From Artocarpus heterophyllus (lineage: Eukaryota > Streptophyta > Magnoliopsida > Rosales > Moraceae), in the NCBI GenBank assembly GCA_025403435.1, contig CM046337.1:4657501-4721500 (forward strand): DNA of 64,000 bases. Reading direction: 5' to 3'. Below are positions 23,308 to 33,094 of the stretch, in pieces. Under the pieces are notes generated by a model, which was not told the DNA's origin, did not search any database, and saw only the letters and a program-made list of their open reading frames with translations. The translations under genes and the position numbers were made by a program. The first letter of the stretch is position 1, and the number at the start of each line of letters is the position of its first letter.

Positions 23308-25281
23308 TGTGACACCCGTTATTCTCCTAACGGGTATTGAGGTAATTAAATTAATTTTTAATGTATAAAAAAAATTGCTTCATTTAAATTTATTTTATAA
23401 TATTTATTTTTATCTATTTTTAAATTTTCTAAAATTCTCCTATATTTATTTAGTATGATTACTAAAAAGCCTTAGAACTTCTAATAAATCTCAAAAATGT
23501 CATATTGGCATTATGTGTGTTAAAGTCTTTAGATGAGACATAAGGATATCTTTTCCAACTACTCTTGACCCTCATTTTCTTTATTTCATCCGTGACATGC
23601 TTCAACATGTCTCCTCTATAATTGTTTCTATCACTTCTTTTCAAAGACTTCATCTTTTCTTCCTTTCTCTTCCACGGTTCCCACACTCTTCTTCTCATTT
23701 CTTTGCTGAAGCAAAATACTTAGAGAACTTCTTCAAGGCAGCCATAAAAATCAGCCACCATCACCTCCATTTGAGCAAGAATTTCAGTCATACCGAAGTA
23801 AAGGAACCTGTTTTGAAGCCATTTCAAGCTTCCAACTAACCATAATCCGAGGTTAGAATCTTATGAACAAATTTAGTCTTTCATTTATAAATTTTCTTTT
23901 ATACTAAAGGATTATTCAAATTTGCGTTCTTAAACCTAAGTATATGTTTGTTGCTATTTTGGAGCATATGTATGAAGTCTAAGTGTATATGCCCTAGACA
24001 GAAAATTTATATTGTTAAACTTTATAATACCTCTATGGGCAGTGGTTATTTCTTGAAATTCTAAGATTAAATTAAAATAAATTTTATGAATGTAGTTGTA
24101 TGTTGTGCTTTAGTTTTAATTGTCCTTATGCACGCCTTAGGATCAAGGGAGTATGGAGCTAACGTTAATTGATTCCAGGATTAAGAGACTGTTGATAAGC
24201 TTGAAAGGTAGGGATTCTATTACTCATCTTTTGTGAGGTTTTTATAGAATTAAAATTGATTGTTTTGCCGCAATATATATATATCTATGTTGAACTGATA
24301 TTATATGTGTATCACATATGAAACTATGACATGGACTCGTCTTGTATTGTACGGCGAGGAACATAATGAATTGACACATGTTATAAATTGAGAAGCATGG
24401 TTAGGAAAATTAACTCTATTAATAATGATTTAATATAGAGAAATTGTGAGACATGAAAAGGGCGACGGTTACGTCCTTGGGCATGAATACCCTAAAAGGT
24501 AAAATAGGGGGAAGGTGATGACGCTTCCTTGGGTTGAAAGTCCCAGAACACACTGTACAGGAATTGATTTGGTGAGGACTCGGGGCTTGATGTCCCCTCA
24601 CCGGAACACCCTTGGAATGTTTATAGGGTGATCAAGTGCGCCCATTTGGGTTTCGATGAGTTGAGTGATACTCAATTTAACATGGATACCTAGGAACAAT
24701 GATGATTGGTAATATTTGTATAAATGTGTAATTATGACACTTGGTAATGATTAACTACGGTATCCATAAGATGTGATCATAATAAACCTCATAATCTGAA
24801 ATATGATGTGACTTACTGACCATGCAGATTTTAATGTGGTAATGATAAAAACCTAAAGGTGAGTAATGGCTTTCTCTACTGAGCATAGTGTTGCTCATTC
24901 CCTTATGTTTATATCTTTTCAGGACTCACTAAGTGTGAGGTGGCTACGAGAAATATAGTTGAGGAAGTGATGTAGCTATATTACATTGGGACTGCTTCAA
25001 TCGTTGAGAATGTTCTTCATGATAATGTAAGCATCAATTGTTACTTTCTGTGACTGTATTACAATGTGTTGAGGGTTAAAATGATGATGACAACAGTTTA
25101 TATTATTAAATTTAAGGTGCTACATTAAAACTGTGGTTTATTTATCGTTTATATTTTTATTTTTGAGTTGAGAGTTTTCATTTAAGTCCCGGGCAAATTT
25201 TAATCTTTAAGGTTTTACTTTTATTATTTATTTTTATTTTATCTCATTAAAAACTGTTAACCCCCATATAGGGGCGTTACA
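23308..25281 (+). repeat. 5' LTR of cargo-bearing element
   Basis: 1974 bases. The first 30 bases form an inverted repeat (ACCCGTTA, six-base loop, TAACGGGT). The last 30 hold another, CCCCCATATAGGGG. TATA-like sites occur at about 24380 and 24718. Short frames in it (60-80 residues) recur exactly in the 3' LTR and have no recognisable domains. Confidence 0.93.
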
Positions 25282-25290
25282 GAATTTTTG

Positions 25291-25303
25291 GTATCAGAGC
25301 CTA
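25291..25303 (+). promoter_or_regulatory. Primer-binding site (initiator-Met tRNA)
   Basis: TGGTATCAGAGCC lies about nine bases after the 5' LTR. It is the standard plant PBS complementary to the 3' end of initiator methionine tRNA. Confidence 0.88.
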
Positions 25304-26238
25304 GGTTCGGTTAACCTAGGGAGTGTAGCACCACTTTAAAAATATATTTTTGAGATGGTTTTGAAGCTGAATTTTCATTGTCATCATCAAAATGAACCTT
25401 CACATTGATTTATACAGTCTAGAAGGATGTAACATGGAAAGGCCATAGAATGAAAATATCAATAGTTATATGAGGAAATTATATATTGTATAAGTAGAAT
25501 TGTGGGGATTGTAGATGTTCTTAAGTAGTAACATCAAGTGTCTTTGTTCACTGATATGGTCTACGTTGAAAGACGTAAATCGTATTGATTTCAAGGTTAG
25601 TCGCATTCTAAACCCTTGGTAGTAATGATGATGAATCCATTGATAGATGTTGAGTATTAGGAATAACATATGGGTGTATGCATTGTTCAATAAGGTTTTG
25701 ATTAAAACAAAATATTTGAGTTGCTGGAAGATTATGTTGTTATGAAATGATTTTAAATATCATTCAGGAAGATCCTTGTTGTCGTTAAATTAGATTTGTT
25801 GTTCATAGTTAACTTTATCTATAGTGGGCTTTAAATTGGGTTTAAGATTTATACAAATTGGTTTTCAATTTTATGTTTGTTATTTAACTCGTTCTAAATG
25901 TGTTAAGGCCCGAAACAACCTGACCATTTTCAACTAAGAACATTTGGGCCTAGTTTAAATCCTAAATCAGTTTGATTCACACTGTCTCTCCCACGTGGTC
26001 TCTATACGTGTCATATACAGTGGTTTAATTAATGTTTACAAATACGTTTACTGTGCATAGGAGCTTATTTCTCCGAGTTCACTTTTTCTCTCTTAATTTG
26101 TTATTTTCTCTCTAAATCGCAAATCCTCTTCTTTCTCATTAAAAATTCTTCTTTTCCTCTAAAAGAAGAAGGAATTCTAGGATTCTACAATTTACTATCT
26201 TAATTTTTCTTTTCTATTTACTCTTCTTTCATCTCATC
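25304..26238 (+). other. Leader of the cargo-bearing element
   Basis: About 930 bases between PBS and first ORF, where gag would normally start. No gag-like frame was seen. The last 150 bases are pyrimidine-rich (many TTCTCTC and CTTTTC), like a leader or a 3' splice region. Confidence 0.6.
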
Positions 26239-26760
26239 ATGGACCCAAAGTACCAACACCTGAGAAAGTATTTCCCATCACTCTCCCAAAAGATTCTTAG
26301 AAAGAAATACAAGGCTAGAATTACTCGGTTGTGGATTCTTATGCGTTTTGGCATCCCTTGTGATGTGAGAATGTTAATAGAGGGGAAAATCCGTCCGAGT
26401 GACTTTAGTCAAGATGTCGGTTTACCAGGAACAGGTACCAGTCGTAGTGCAATGAAAAGAAGAGCTCGTGCCATCGTGGTCACTTGTAACAAATGTGGAA
26501 GACAAAATTGTAACGGTAAATGTACTTCACCTGGTTATATGTCTACGAATAGAGAGGATAAAATAAGGTTTTGTAGGGATGGACTTTCAAAGGAGAACTT
26601 GGATAGCATCCATCCTCCTCTCCACGGTCACCCTAGTGGATATGTTCAAGGAGCTATTTTTAAACTCTGGCCTAAATTTTATACAGAAAGACAACGCCTC
26701 AGGAATATGGTATTTCTAGATCCTGTTTGCCAAGCCATAAGAAAACTGGATGGGGAATAA
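26239..26760 (+). CDS. Betaflexivirus-like Cys-rich nucleic-acid-binding protein carried by the LTR element
   Basis: Intact 173-residue ORF from ATG 26239 (context ATCATGG). The N-terminal 30 residues are very basic. Residues 30-45 are hydrophobic (LWILMRFGIPCDV). A basic patch KRRARA at 73-78 leads into a Cys cluster C83-x2-C86-x4-C91-x3-C95 resembling a zinc-binding knuckle, then PGY and an Arg/Phe-rich stretch (KIRFCRDG). This order (helix ending 'IP.DV', KRRAR, Cys cluster, 'RF...G') matches the nucleic-acid-binding proteins of Betaflexiviridae (carla- and vitivirus type), which bind RNA and suppress silencing. Residues 115-173 are extra and not recognised. The assignment is by eye and needs a profile search. 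The ORF is the first of two in an LTR element lacking gag-pol. Possible roles are cargo that shields element RNA from silencing or packages it (inference). No break is seen. Confidence 0.62.
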   Translation: MDPKYQHLRKYFPSLSQKILRKKYKARITRLWILMRFGIPCDVRMLIEGKIRPSDFSQDVGLPGTGTSRSAMKRRARAIVVTCNKCGRQNCNGKCTSPGYMSTNREDKIRFCRDGLSKENLDSIHPPLHGHPSGYVQGAIFKLWPKFYTERQRLRNMVFLDPVCQAIRKLDGE

Positions 26761-27402
26761 GTCATCGCACTATAAAGGTTATTTAGTCTTTGCTTATTTG
26801 AAGCAGTTTTAGCTGATGTTCAACAGTTTGTGTTTTTCTTTTACTCAAAATATTTGCTTTTGTGTTTGAAATAATTGTGATTATTAGATTGATACAGTAA
26901 GTGTTAATATCTTATTTAATTTATGATTTTCTTAAATATATATATAATAAAATATATTATCTTATCAGACACGTCACATACGGTACAGTAATATGTTTGA
27001 ATTTTGAAAAGCTTATCCAGATATTTCAAGATTGTGTCTCAAATTTCAAAAGTTCTACAGTATTTGTCGTTTATATTAAATTTCTAGACTTGGTGTATAT
27101 TTGTCAAAAAGTCTACAGTTGTGTCATGAGGGTCTTCTGTCAAATTGTTCTCAATTGTCAAAAGTTATACAATTAGAGTCTAATCTTTTTCAAAAAGTGA
27201 ATCAGATTTTCTGTAAACTATCAATCACCTTATCTTACTTTCTTATCCGCACAAGATTTTGTTTAAATCTTTGGATTACCTTTTCATTACCTACTCGTCT
27301 ATCTCTTTAGCCCTTTTTGTATATTTCTCATCTTTAAAAACTCATGTAGAACCCGAAGTCTAAGTGGAGCAGACATTAAGCAACCACTTCTATAAACCAA
27401 AT
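26761..27402 (+). other. Spacer between the two cargo ORFs
   Basis: 642 AT-rich bases with no recognised domain. The second ORF would need splicing, a separate promoter or internal initiation to be translated. TATA-like ATATATATAATAAAATATA lies near 26936. Confidence 0.5.
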
Positions 27403-28053
27403 ATGTCTACCTCCCAGTCCACGAAGAAAATAAAGAATGTCTGTGTCTTTTGTGGTTCCAGCCTTGGAAAAGATAAAGCTTATTTAGAAGCTGCAAATCA
27501 CTTAGGGCAAGTCCTAGCACGCAAAAAGATTAACATAATCTATGGGGGTGGTAGTATAAAAATGATGGTAAATATGGCACTAGCAGCTAGGTCTAGTGAC
27601 GCTACTGATGTAAGAATTTGGCCTCATATTCCAGTTGAAGGAAACCTTTGTAAGGAAGCCATAGGTAAGGGAGAAGGAGTCAGGAGTATCCCTAAAAATT
27701 TTAAAGACATAATCTATAATTCCGATGCTTTTATAGCATTACCTGGTGGTCTAGGTACTCTTGAGGAAATATTTATAGTTGCTTGTGGGCAATTGTTGGG
27801 CTTTTATTCCAAACCTTTGGGTCTGCTGAACGTAAAGGGTTTTTATGACGGTCTTTTGAAATTTCTAGATTACGCTGTGGAAGAAAACATCACTACAGAA
27901 TCGGAGAGACAAATCTTTGTCACTGCTTCAACAGCTGAGGAATTGATAGATAAAATGCAAATCATACATCCAGAATCCGACACTGCAACATCCAAGCTTG
28001 AATGGGAAAGGGAAAGCCGGGAGCGGCCAATTGATTTGAATCTCCATCTGTAA
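27403..28053 (+). CDS. LOG-like cytokinin riboside 5'-monophosphate phosphoribohydrolase homologue, intronless cargo
   Basis: 216 residues from ATG 27403; an in-frame GTG lies upstream but the ATG is preferred. The fold signature of LONELY GUY enzymes is clear: VCVFCGSSLGKD (13-24), IIYGGGS (45-51), DAFIALPGGLGTLEE (108-122), KPLGLLNVKGFYDGLL (137-152). LOG enzymes cleave cytokinin nucleotides to active free bases in the cytosol. Differences matter. The usual Arg-Lys pair before the helix leading to the PGG motif is not seen (IPKNFKDIIYNSDAF). The PGGYGT Tyr is Leu. GGGSVGLMG is GGGSIKMMV. The Glu after PGG.GT remains. Activity is therefore uncertain. Plant LOG genes normally have several introns; this copy has none, suggesting capture via RNA. 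C-terminus ends DLNLHL. Family membership is secure; function is not. Confidence 0.88.
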   Translation: MSTSQSTKKIKNVCVFCGSSLGKDKAYLEAANHLGQVLARKKINIIYGGGSIKMMVNMALAARSSDATDVRIWPHIPVEGNLCKEAIGKGEGVRSIPKNFKDIIYNSDAFIALPGGLGTLEEIFIVACGQLLGFYSKPLGLLNVKGFYDGLLKFLDYAVEENITTESERQIFVTASTAEELIDKMQIIHPESDTATSKLEWERESRERPIDLNLHL

Positions 28054-28192
28054 TCTTTTTGTTTTATCTTTGGCATGTAGGCATGTGTGTCTGTATTTCG
28101 TGTGTTACGAATAACCGTTTGCCTTGTATTCTGTGTTTCTTGTGGTACGTCGTTGTTCAATCTTTTAGATTCATTGAGCCTAATGCCGGGAT

Positions 28193-28336
28193 GGCTGGAT
28201 ACGGAGTACTTGATGCTCTCGAAACGCATCCTTCTTAAGGTCCGATCTTTTGTTTATCGATGTTTTTGTATCCTCTAAGCATGCATGATATGGATAGCTG
28301 GTATACGGAGTGCCTTGTACTCTCGAAACGTATCCG
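28193..28336 (+). repeat. Duplicated motif downstream of the LOG-like ORF
   Basis: AGCTGGTATACGGAGT(GC)CTTG and CTCTCGAAACGTATCC recur in two near-copies at 28193-28231 and 28296-28336, spaced by about 103 bases, in otherwise AT-rich non-coding DNA. Confidence 0.7.
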
Positions 28337-28903
28337 TATTATGTTTGTAATGTGTAATATTCTGTTAATATTATGTGGAAGTACCAGAGTCAGTTATGAG
28401 GATATTCCATATGAAATATGAGTATATTATTTGGATTGAATGTTTGTGTCATGAGGATAGCTGTTTAATGAAAAATATGCCGGGTATGTTTGCAACTCTG
28501 AGATTCCGTTTAATATCTCTATGAGTAAGTTTAATGTATAGTTTTGAATAAAAGTGTTTGTGATATATGTTTTATGATTATGTTCTAGTTTATTAGTTGA
28601 GGTATGAAATCAAATATATTTGACTTTTCCTTACTCAAAAAGGAAAAGGAACCTAAAGATGAAGTATATAAAATTTCTCTGGCAATCTCCTTAAATGTAA
28701 TTGTAAATCACAGTCCATGGACAATGAAGGACTGGAATCATGGTATGGTCAATATGTATGCCTGATCAGATTCTTAGACTATTATACGGTGTTACAAGTT
28801 GAAACTTGTCAGAAATACTCTTATTGAAGGATTTAGGAGTAAGATTTATTATGCAAGTAAATAAGTGGAGATACGATGACTTAAATTTCGAGGACGAAAT
28901 TTC

Positions 28904-28920
28904 TTTAAGGGGGGTAGAGC
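28904..28920 (+). promoter_or_regulatory. Polypurine tract of cargo-bearing element
   Basis: TTTAAGGGGGGTAGAGC lies immediately before the 3' LTR and is preceded by AATTTCGAGGACGAAATTTC, the usual pre-PPT phrase of Tekay/Del elements. Confidence 0.85.
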
Positions 28921-30894
28921 TGTGACACCCGTTATTCTCCTAACGGGTATTGAGGTAATTAAATTAATTTTTAATGTATAAAAAAAATTGCTTCATTTAA
29001 ATTTATTTTATAATATTTATTTTTATCTATTTTTAAATTTTCTAAAATTCTCCTATATTTATTTAGTATGATTACTAAAAAGCCTTAGAACTTCTAATAA
29101 ATCTCAAAAATGTCATATTGGCATTATGTGTGTTAAAGTCTTTAGATGAGACATAAGGATATCTTTTCCAACTACTCTTGACCCTCATTTTCTTTATTTC
29201 ATCCGTGACATGCTTCAACATGTCTCCTCTATAATTGTTTCTATCACTTCTTTTCAAAGACTTCATCTTTTCTTCCTTTCTCTTCCACGGTTCCCACACT
29301 CTTCTTCTCATTTCTTTGCTGAAGCAAAATACTTAGAGAACTTCTTCAAGGCAGCCATAAAAATCAGCCACCATCACCTCCATTTGAGCAAGAATTTCAG
29401 TCATACCGAAGTAAAGGAACCTGTTTTGAAGCCATTTCAAGCTTCCAACTAACCATAATCCGAGGTTAGAATCTTATGAACAAATTTAGTCTTTCATTTA
29501 TAAATTTTCTTTTATACTAAAGGATTATTCAAATTTGCGTTCTTAAACCTAAGTATATGTTTGTTGCTATTTTGGAGCATATGTATGAAGTCTAAGTGTA
29601 TATGCCCTAGACAGAAAATTTATATTGTTAAACTTTATAATACCTCTATGGGCAGTGGTTATTTCTTGAAATTCTAAGATTAAATTAAAATAAATTTTAT
29701 GAATGTAGTTGTATGTTGTGCTTTAGTTTTAATTGTCCTTATGCACGCCTTAGGATCAAGGGAGTATGGAGCTAACGTTAATTGATTCCAGGATTAAGAG
29801 ACTGTTGATAAGCTTGAAAGGTAGGGATTCTATTACTCATCTTTTGTGAGGTTTTTATAGAATTAAAATTGATTGTTTTGCCGCAATATATATATATCTA
29901 TGTTGAACTGATATTATATGTGTATCACATATGAAACTATGACATGGACTCGTCTTGTATTGTACGGCGAGGAACATAATGAATTGACACATGTTATAAA
30001 TTGAGAAGCATGGTTAGGAAAATTAACTCTATTAATAATGATTTAATATAGAGAAATTGTGAGACATGAAAAGGGCGACGGTTACGTCCTTGGGCATGAA
30101 TACCCTAAAAGGTAAAATAGGGGGAAGGTGATGACGCTTCCTTGGGTTGAAAGTCCCAGAACACACTGTACAGGAATTGATTTGGTGAGGACTCGGGGCT
30201 TGATGTCCCCTCACCGGAACACCCTTGGAATGTTTATAGGGTGATCAAGTGCGCCCATTTGGGTTTCGATGAGTTGAGTGATACTCAATTTAACATGGAT
30301 ACCTAGGAACAATGATGATTGGTAATATTTGTATAAATGTGTAATTATGACACTTGGTAATGATTAACTACGGTATCCATAAGATGTGATCATAATAAAC
30401 CTCATAATCTGAAATATGATGTGACTTACTGACCATGCAGATTTTAATGTGGTAATGATAAAAACCTAAAGGTGAGTAATGGCTTTCTCTACTGAGCATA
30501 GTGTTGCTCATTCCCTTATGTTTATATCTTTTCAGGACTCACTAAGTGTGAGGTGGCTACGAGAAATATAGTTGAGGAAGTGATGTAGCTATATTACATT
30601 GGGACTGCTTCAATCGTTGAGAATGTTCTTCATGATAATGTAAGCATCAATTGTTACTTTCTGTGACTGTATTACAATGTGTTGAGGGTTAAAATGATGA
30701 TGACAACAGTTTATATTATTAAATTTAAGGTGCTACATTAAAACTGTGGTTTATTTATCGTTTATATTTTTATTTTTGAGTTGAGAGTTTTCATTTAAGT
30801 CCCGGGCAAATTTTAATCTTTAAGGTTTTACTTTTATTATTTATTTTTATTTTATCTCATTAAAAACTGTTAACCCCCATATAGGGGCGTTACA
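28921..30894 (+). repeat. 3' LTR of cargo-bearing element
   Basis: Same length as the 5' LTR and apparently identical throughout. It is followed by the AATAC duplication. Confidence 0.93.
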
Positions 30895-30899
30895 AATAC

Positions 30900-32041
30900 C
30901 ATTATTTTGATCAAAATTGGATTACACAGCTACTTAAGTTTCTATTAAAGTAATACATCAACAGACCATTTTAAGAACCCTACTTTAACAAAATCATATC
31001 GTTTCATAGTTTAGGATTCCGTCTATTTTTAAAATTTAAATATTTGTAGTACTTGTCTTTTTTTTAATTTTTTTAACTTAAGATAGAAAAATTCAAACTC
31101 TACGTAAGAATCTTATGGAGTCAAACACAGAATGATATGTTGATCATTATGAAAAAGTAACAATCTTTATGATGATAACAACATTTGCATATTGTACAAA
31201 CATTGTCATCCTTTTATTATGATTTTCTTATTTCAGTATCATAAGAATGCAATCTTCATGCTATTGTTCATTGTTTATTGTAGAAAGTAGAGTTTTCTTT
31301 TGTTGATCATGATGGTAAAAATTATCATAAAATTCCCGGGAGGTCCCTTGATGCGTCGGGGATTGCAACCGAGTCCAAAAAATAAAACTTCCATGCCAAA
31401 AGTCGTTTCAGCTTTTATTTTTATTTATTTTTATTTGTTTTACGGTTTCCTGTCTTTTTTTTTTTGGTCACTGTTTTTGCAAAAGAAAAAGAAGCTATTT
31501 TTTATCCTAAAATATGGAAATGAAGTTCCTAAGCTCCAACCCATGTCGTAAGGGTGGATGAGTTAACGAAGGCTGAAATCCTGATAACAGCTAGTATATT
31601 GTATTTTTTTTAAAAAAAAAAGTTCCCCAAGCCTAGGGAACCTTTAGTGAATACGGTAATTTTAGTGAGTTTGGGAACCATGTTTACATTATCGTCAGGA
31701 CGTGCAATTTTGGCTCAAGAAATTGACGATCCTGCTGCAAAAAGGGATTTAAAGGCCACGGAAACACTGGTTTATCAGTCAATTCCTTCATATTATTCTA
31801 ATTGTGGCAAGAAAAAACATGCTTGACTACTTTAACGCCAATCAAATTGCAACATAAAACGAGAGAAATAAGCCTCTTCACAACAGCCAAAAATATGCAG
31901 TTAATTTATTCCTGCCCCCACAATGCCACACTGAATGTGTCAGCTATACGTTAGTAACAAGATGCAAAATAAACATCACGAACTGATGAAACAAGCGAGT
32001 AGCAAAAGAAACAACGTTTGTGAAAAAAGGCAGCATCAAGT
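30900..32041. other. Intergenic, no gene seen
   Basis: AT-rich DNA between the LTR element and the RGP gene. It probably includes the RGP 3' UTR and polyadenylation region near 31850-32041. No domain-bearing frame was seen. Confidence 0.55.
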
Positions 32042-33094
32042 TCAGGAAGAGCTAGATCCCACTGCCCTCCAGAGCCTAACCCAATCCACCATGGCTTCGG
32101 CTGCCCGACCAAATACAGGATCCACCTTCCCAAGCTGCTCCTTCACTTCTTTCGCGACCTCGATCACACAATCCTCTGCTTTTACCATCGTTCGCTTTAA
32201 CCTCAGCGCCTGGAAGAAAGGAACCACTTCCTCCATCAGCTTCACCCCTTCCCACTCTTTTCTCAGGCTGTCTATAGCATTGCCCCTTTCTGTTCTCCAT
32301 ACATATGGCAGCCCACTTTTCACTCCAAAACCAAGATGATCACAAACAACCTTTGCGCACATCCCAGACCAAATATCTTCCATTGTTTCCCACCTGAACT
32401 TTCCCTCTCCTGCCAACTTCAAAGCTGGAAATAAAGCCGGCCCGACCAACTCACGATCGAAAGCAATGTTGATTCCGCTCAAAGGCATCAAGGCCCTAGC
32501 TGGAACAGTCATCACAGCGTCCACATATCGTGAGTTCCTCTGCTCTGGTTTGAGAGCTTGTGTTGGTGCATCATAGTCGGCCAAGTTGAGCCACAGTCCA
32601 CATGACAGAGCACATTGAACCCCACTCCGCAGGCTAAAGGGGTAGCCACGAACAAAGTCTGCTCCCTTTCGGTAAGGATCATAAAGTGTGTTGAAAAAGA
32701 AAGGAGTGGCCGGGGTTGCCAGGTTGACGACATGCTGGGCCACGATATCCACTAAAGAGCCATCCTTGTCCTTGGCTGGGAGACAATCATCATCCACAGA
32801 GACAATGTACTTCTTCCGGGACACAAGGAAGCCAAAATACCGGCATGAGTAACCATAGAAGAGAATTGAAGAGGAACCCACCAACCGGTCTATGTCAGTT
32901 TTTGTATAGATATCCACGTTAAAGCCTGCTGGTATTTTGAGTTCCTCTTTCAAATCAGGTTCTTTGACTATAATCAGGTGGAACCGAGAAAAAACTGGCC
33001 TCCAATCATTCATGAACACCGTCAGGTCAGAGCGGAGGGCGCCAATCACAATGTCAATCTCATCATCCTTGATGTTAATGTTTGAATGAGACAT
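32042..33094 (-). CDS. RGP5: Reversibly glycosylated polypeptide / UDP-arabinopyranose mutase, class 2 (RGP5-like)
   Basis: Uninterrupted 350-residue ORF from ATG 33094 to TGA 32042. Family hallmarks are in order: EIDIVIGAL (12-20), KIPAGFNVDIYTKTD (53-67), SCRYFGFLVSRKKYIVSVDDDC with the DDD metal/nucleotide motif at 101-103, FFFNTLYDPY (132-141), DFVRGYPFSLR (146-156), which contains the conserved Arg region used in self-glycosylation, and LPYVWR. RGP proteins interconvert UDP-arabinopyranose and UDP-arabinofuranose for cell-wall polysaccharides at the cytosolic face of the Golgi. The sequence resembles the RGP5-type class 2 members, whose mutase activity is less certain than that of class 1. 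The upstream 33100-34300 region probably holds 5' UTR and promoter. Confidence 0.93.
   Translation of the reverse strand: MSHSNINIKDDEIDIVIGALRSDLTVFMNDWRPVFSRFHLIIVKEPDLKEELKIPAGFNVDIYTKTDIDRLVGSSSILFYGYSCRYFGFLVSRKKYIVSVDDDCLPAKDKDGSLVDIVAQHVVNLATPATPFFFNTLYDPYRKGADFVRGYPFSLRSGVQCALSCGLWLNLADYDAPTQALKPEQRNSRYVDAVMTVPARALMPLSGINIAFDRELVGPALFPALKLAGEGKFRWETMEDIWSGMCAKVVCDHLGFGVKSGLPYVWRTERGNAIDSLRKEWEGVKLMEEVVPFFQALRLKRTMVKAEDCVIEVAKEVKEQLGKVDPVFGRAAEAMVDWVRLWRAVGSSSS

Larger units (their letters stand above)
23308..30894 (+). mobile_element. Tekay/Del-like LTR retrotransposon with two cargo ORFs and no gag-pol
   Basis: Equal-length LTRs of 1974 bases (23308-25281 and 28921-30894) that look identical by eye are flanked by target duplication AATAC (23303-23307 and 30895-30899). 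TGGTATCAGAGCC (initiator-Met PBS) follows the 5' LTR, and TTTAAGGGGGGTAGAGC precedes the 3' LTR. The termini TGTGACACCC...GGGGCGTTACA and the pre-LTR phrase AATTTCGAGGACGAAATTTC are those of Tekay/Del chromoviruses. The 3639-base interior contains no gag, protease, RT, RNase H or integrase. It has two intact sense ORFs: a virus-like Cys-rich protein (26239-26760) and a LOG homologue (27403-28053). Mobilisation would need proteins from an autonomous relative. The matching LTRs indicate a recent insertion. Confidence 0.93.

Noticed and set aside
24419..24601. Short frames (60-80 residues) inside the 2 kb LTRs
   Set aside because: They recur in both LTRs, have no domains and are as expected for non-coding LTR DNA.
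25291..25303. tRNA gene fragment
   Set aside because: It is only the initiator-Met primer-binding site; no cloverleaf surrounds it. No intact tRNA or rRNA gene was recognised in the window.
23308..30894. The two identical 2 kb copies as an assembly duplication
   Set aside because: Each copy begins and ends at LTR-type termini, with a PBS after one, a PPT before the other and matching 5-base duplications outside. An assembly error would not produce this.
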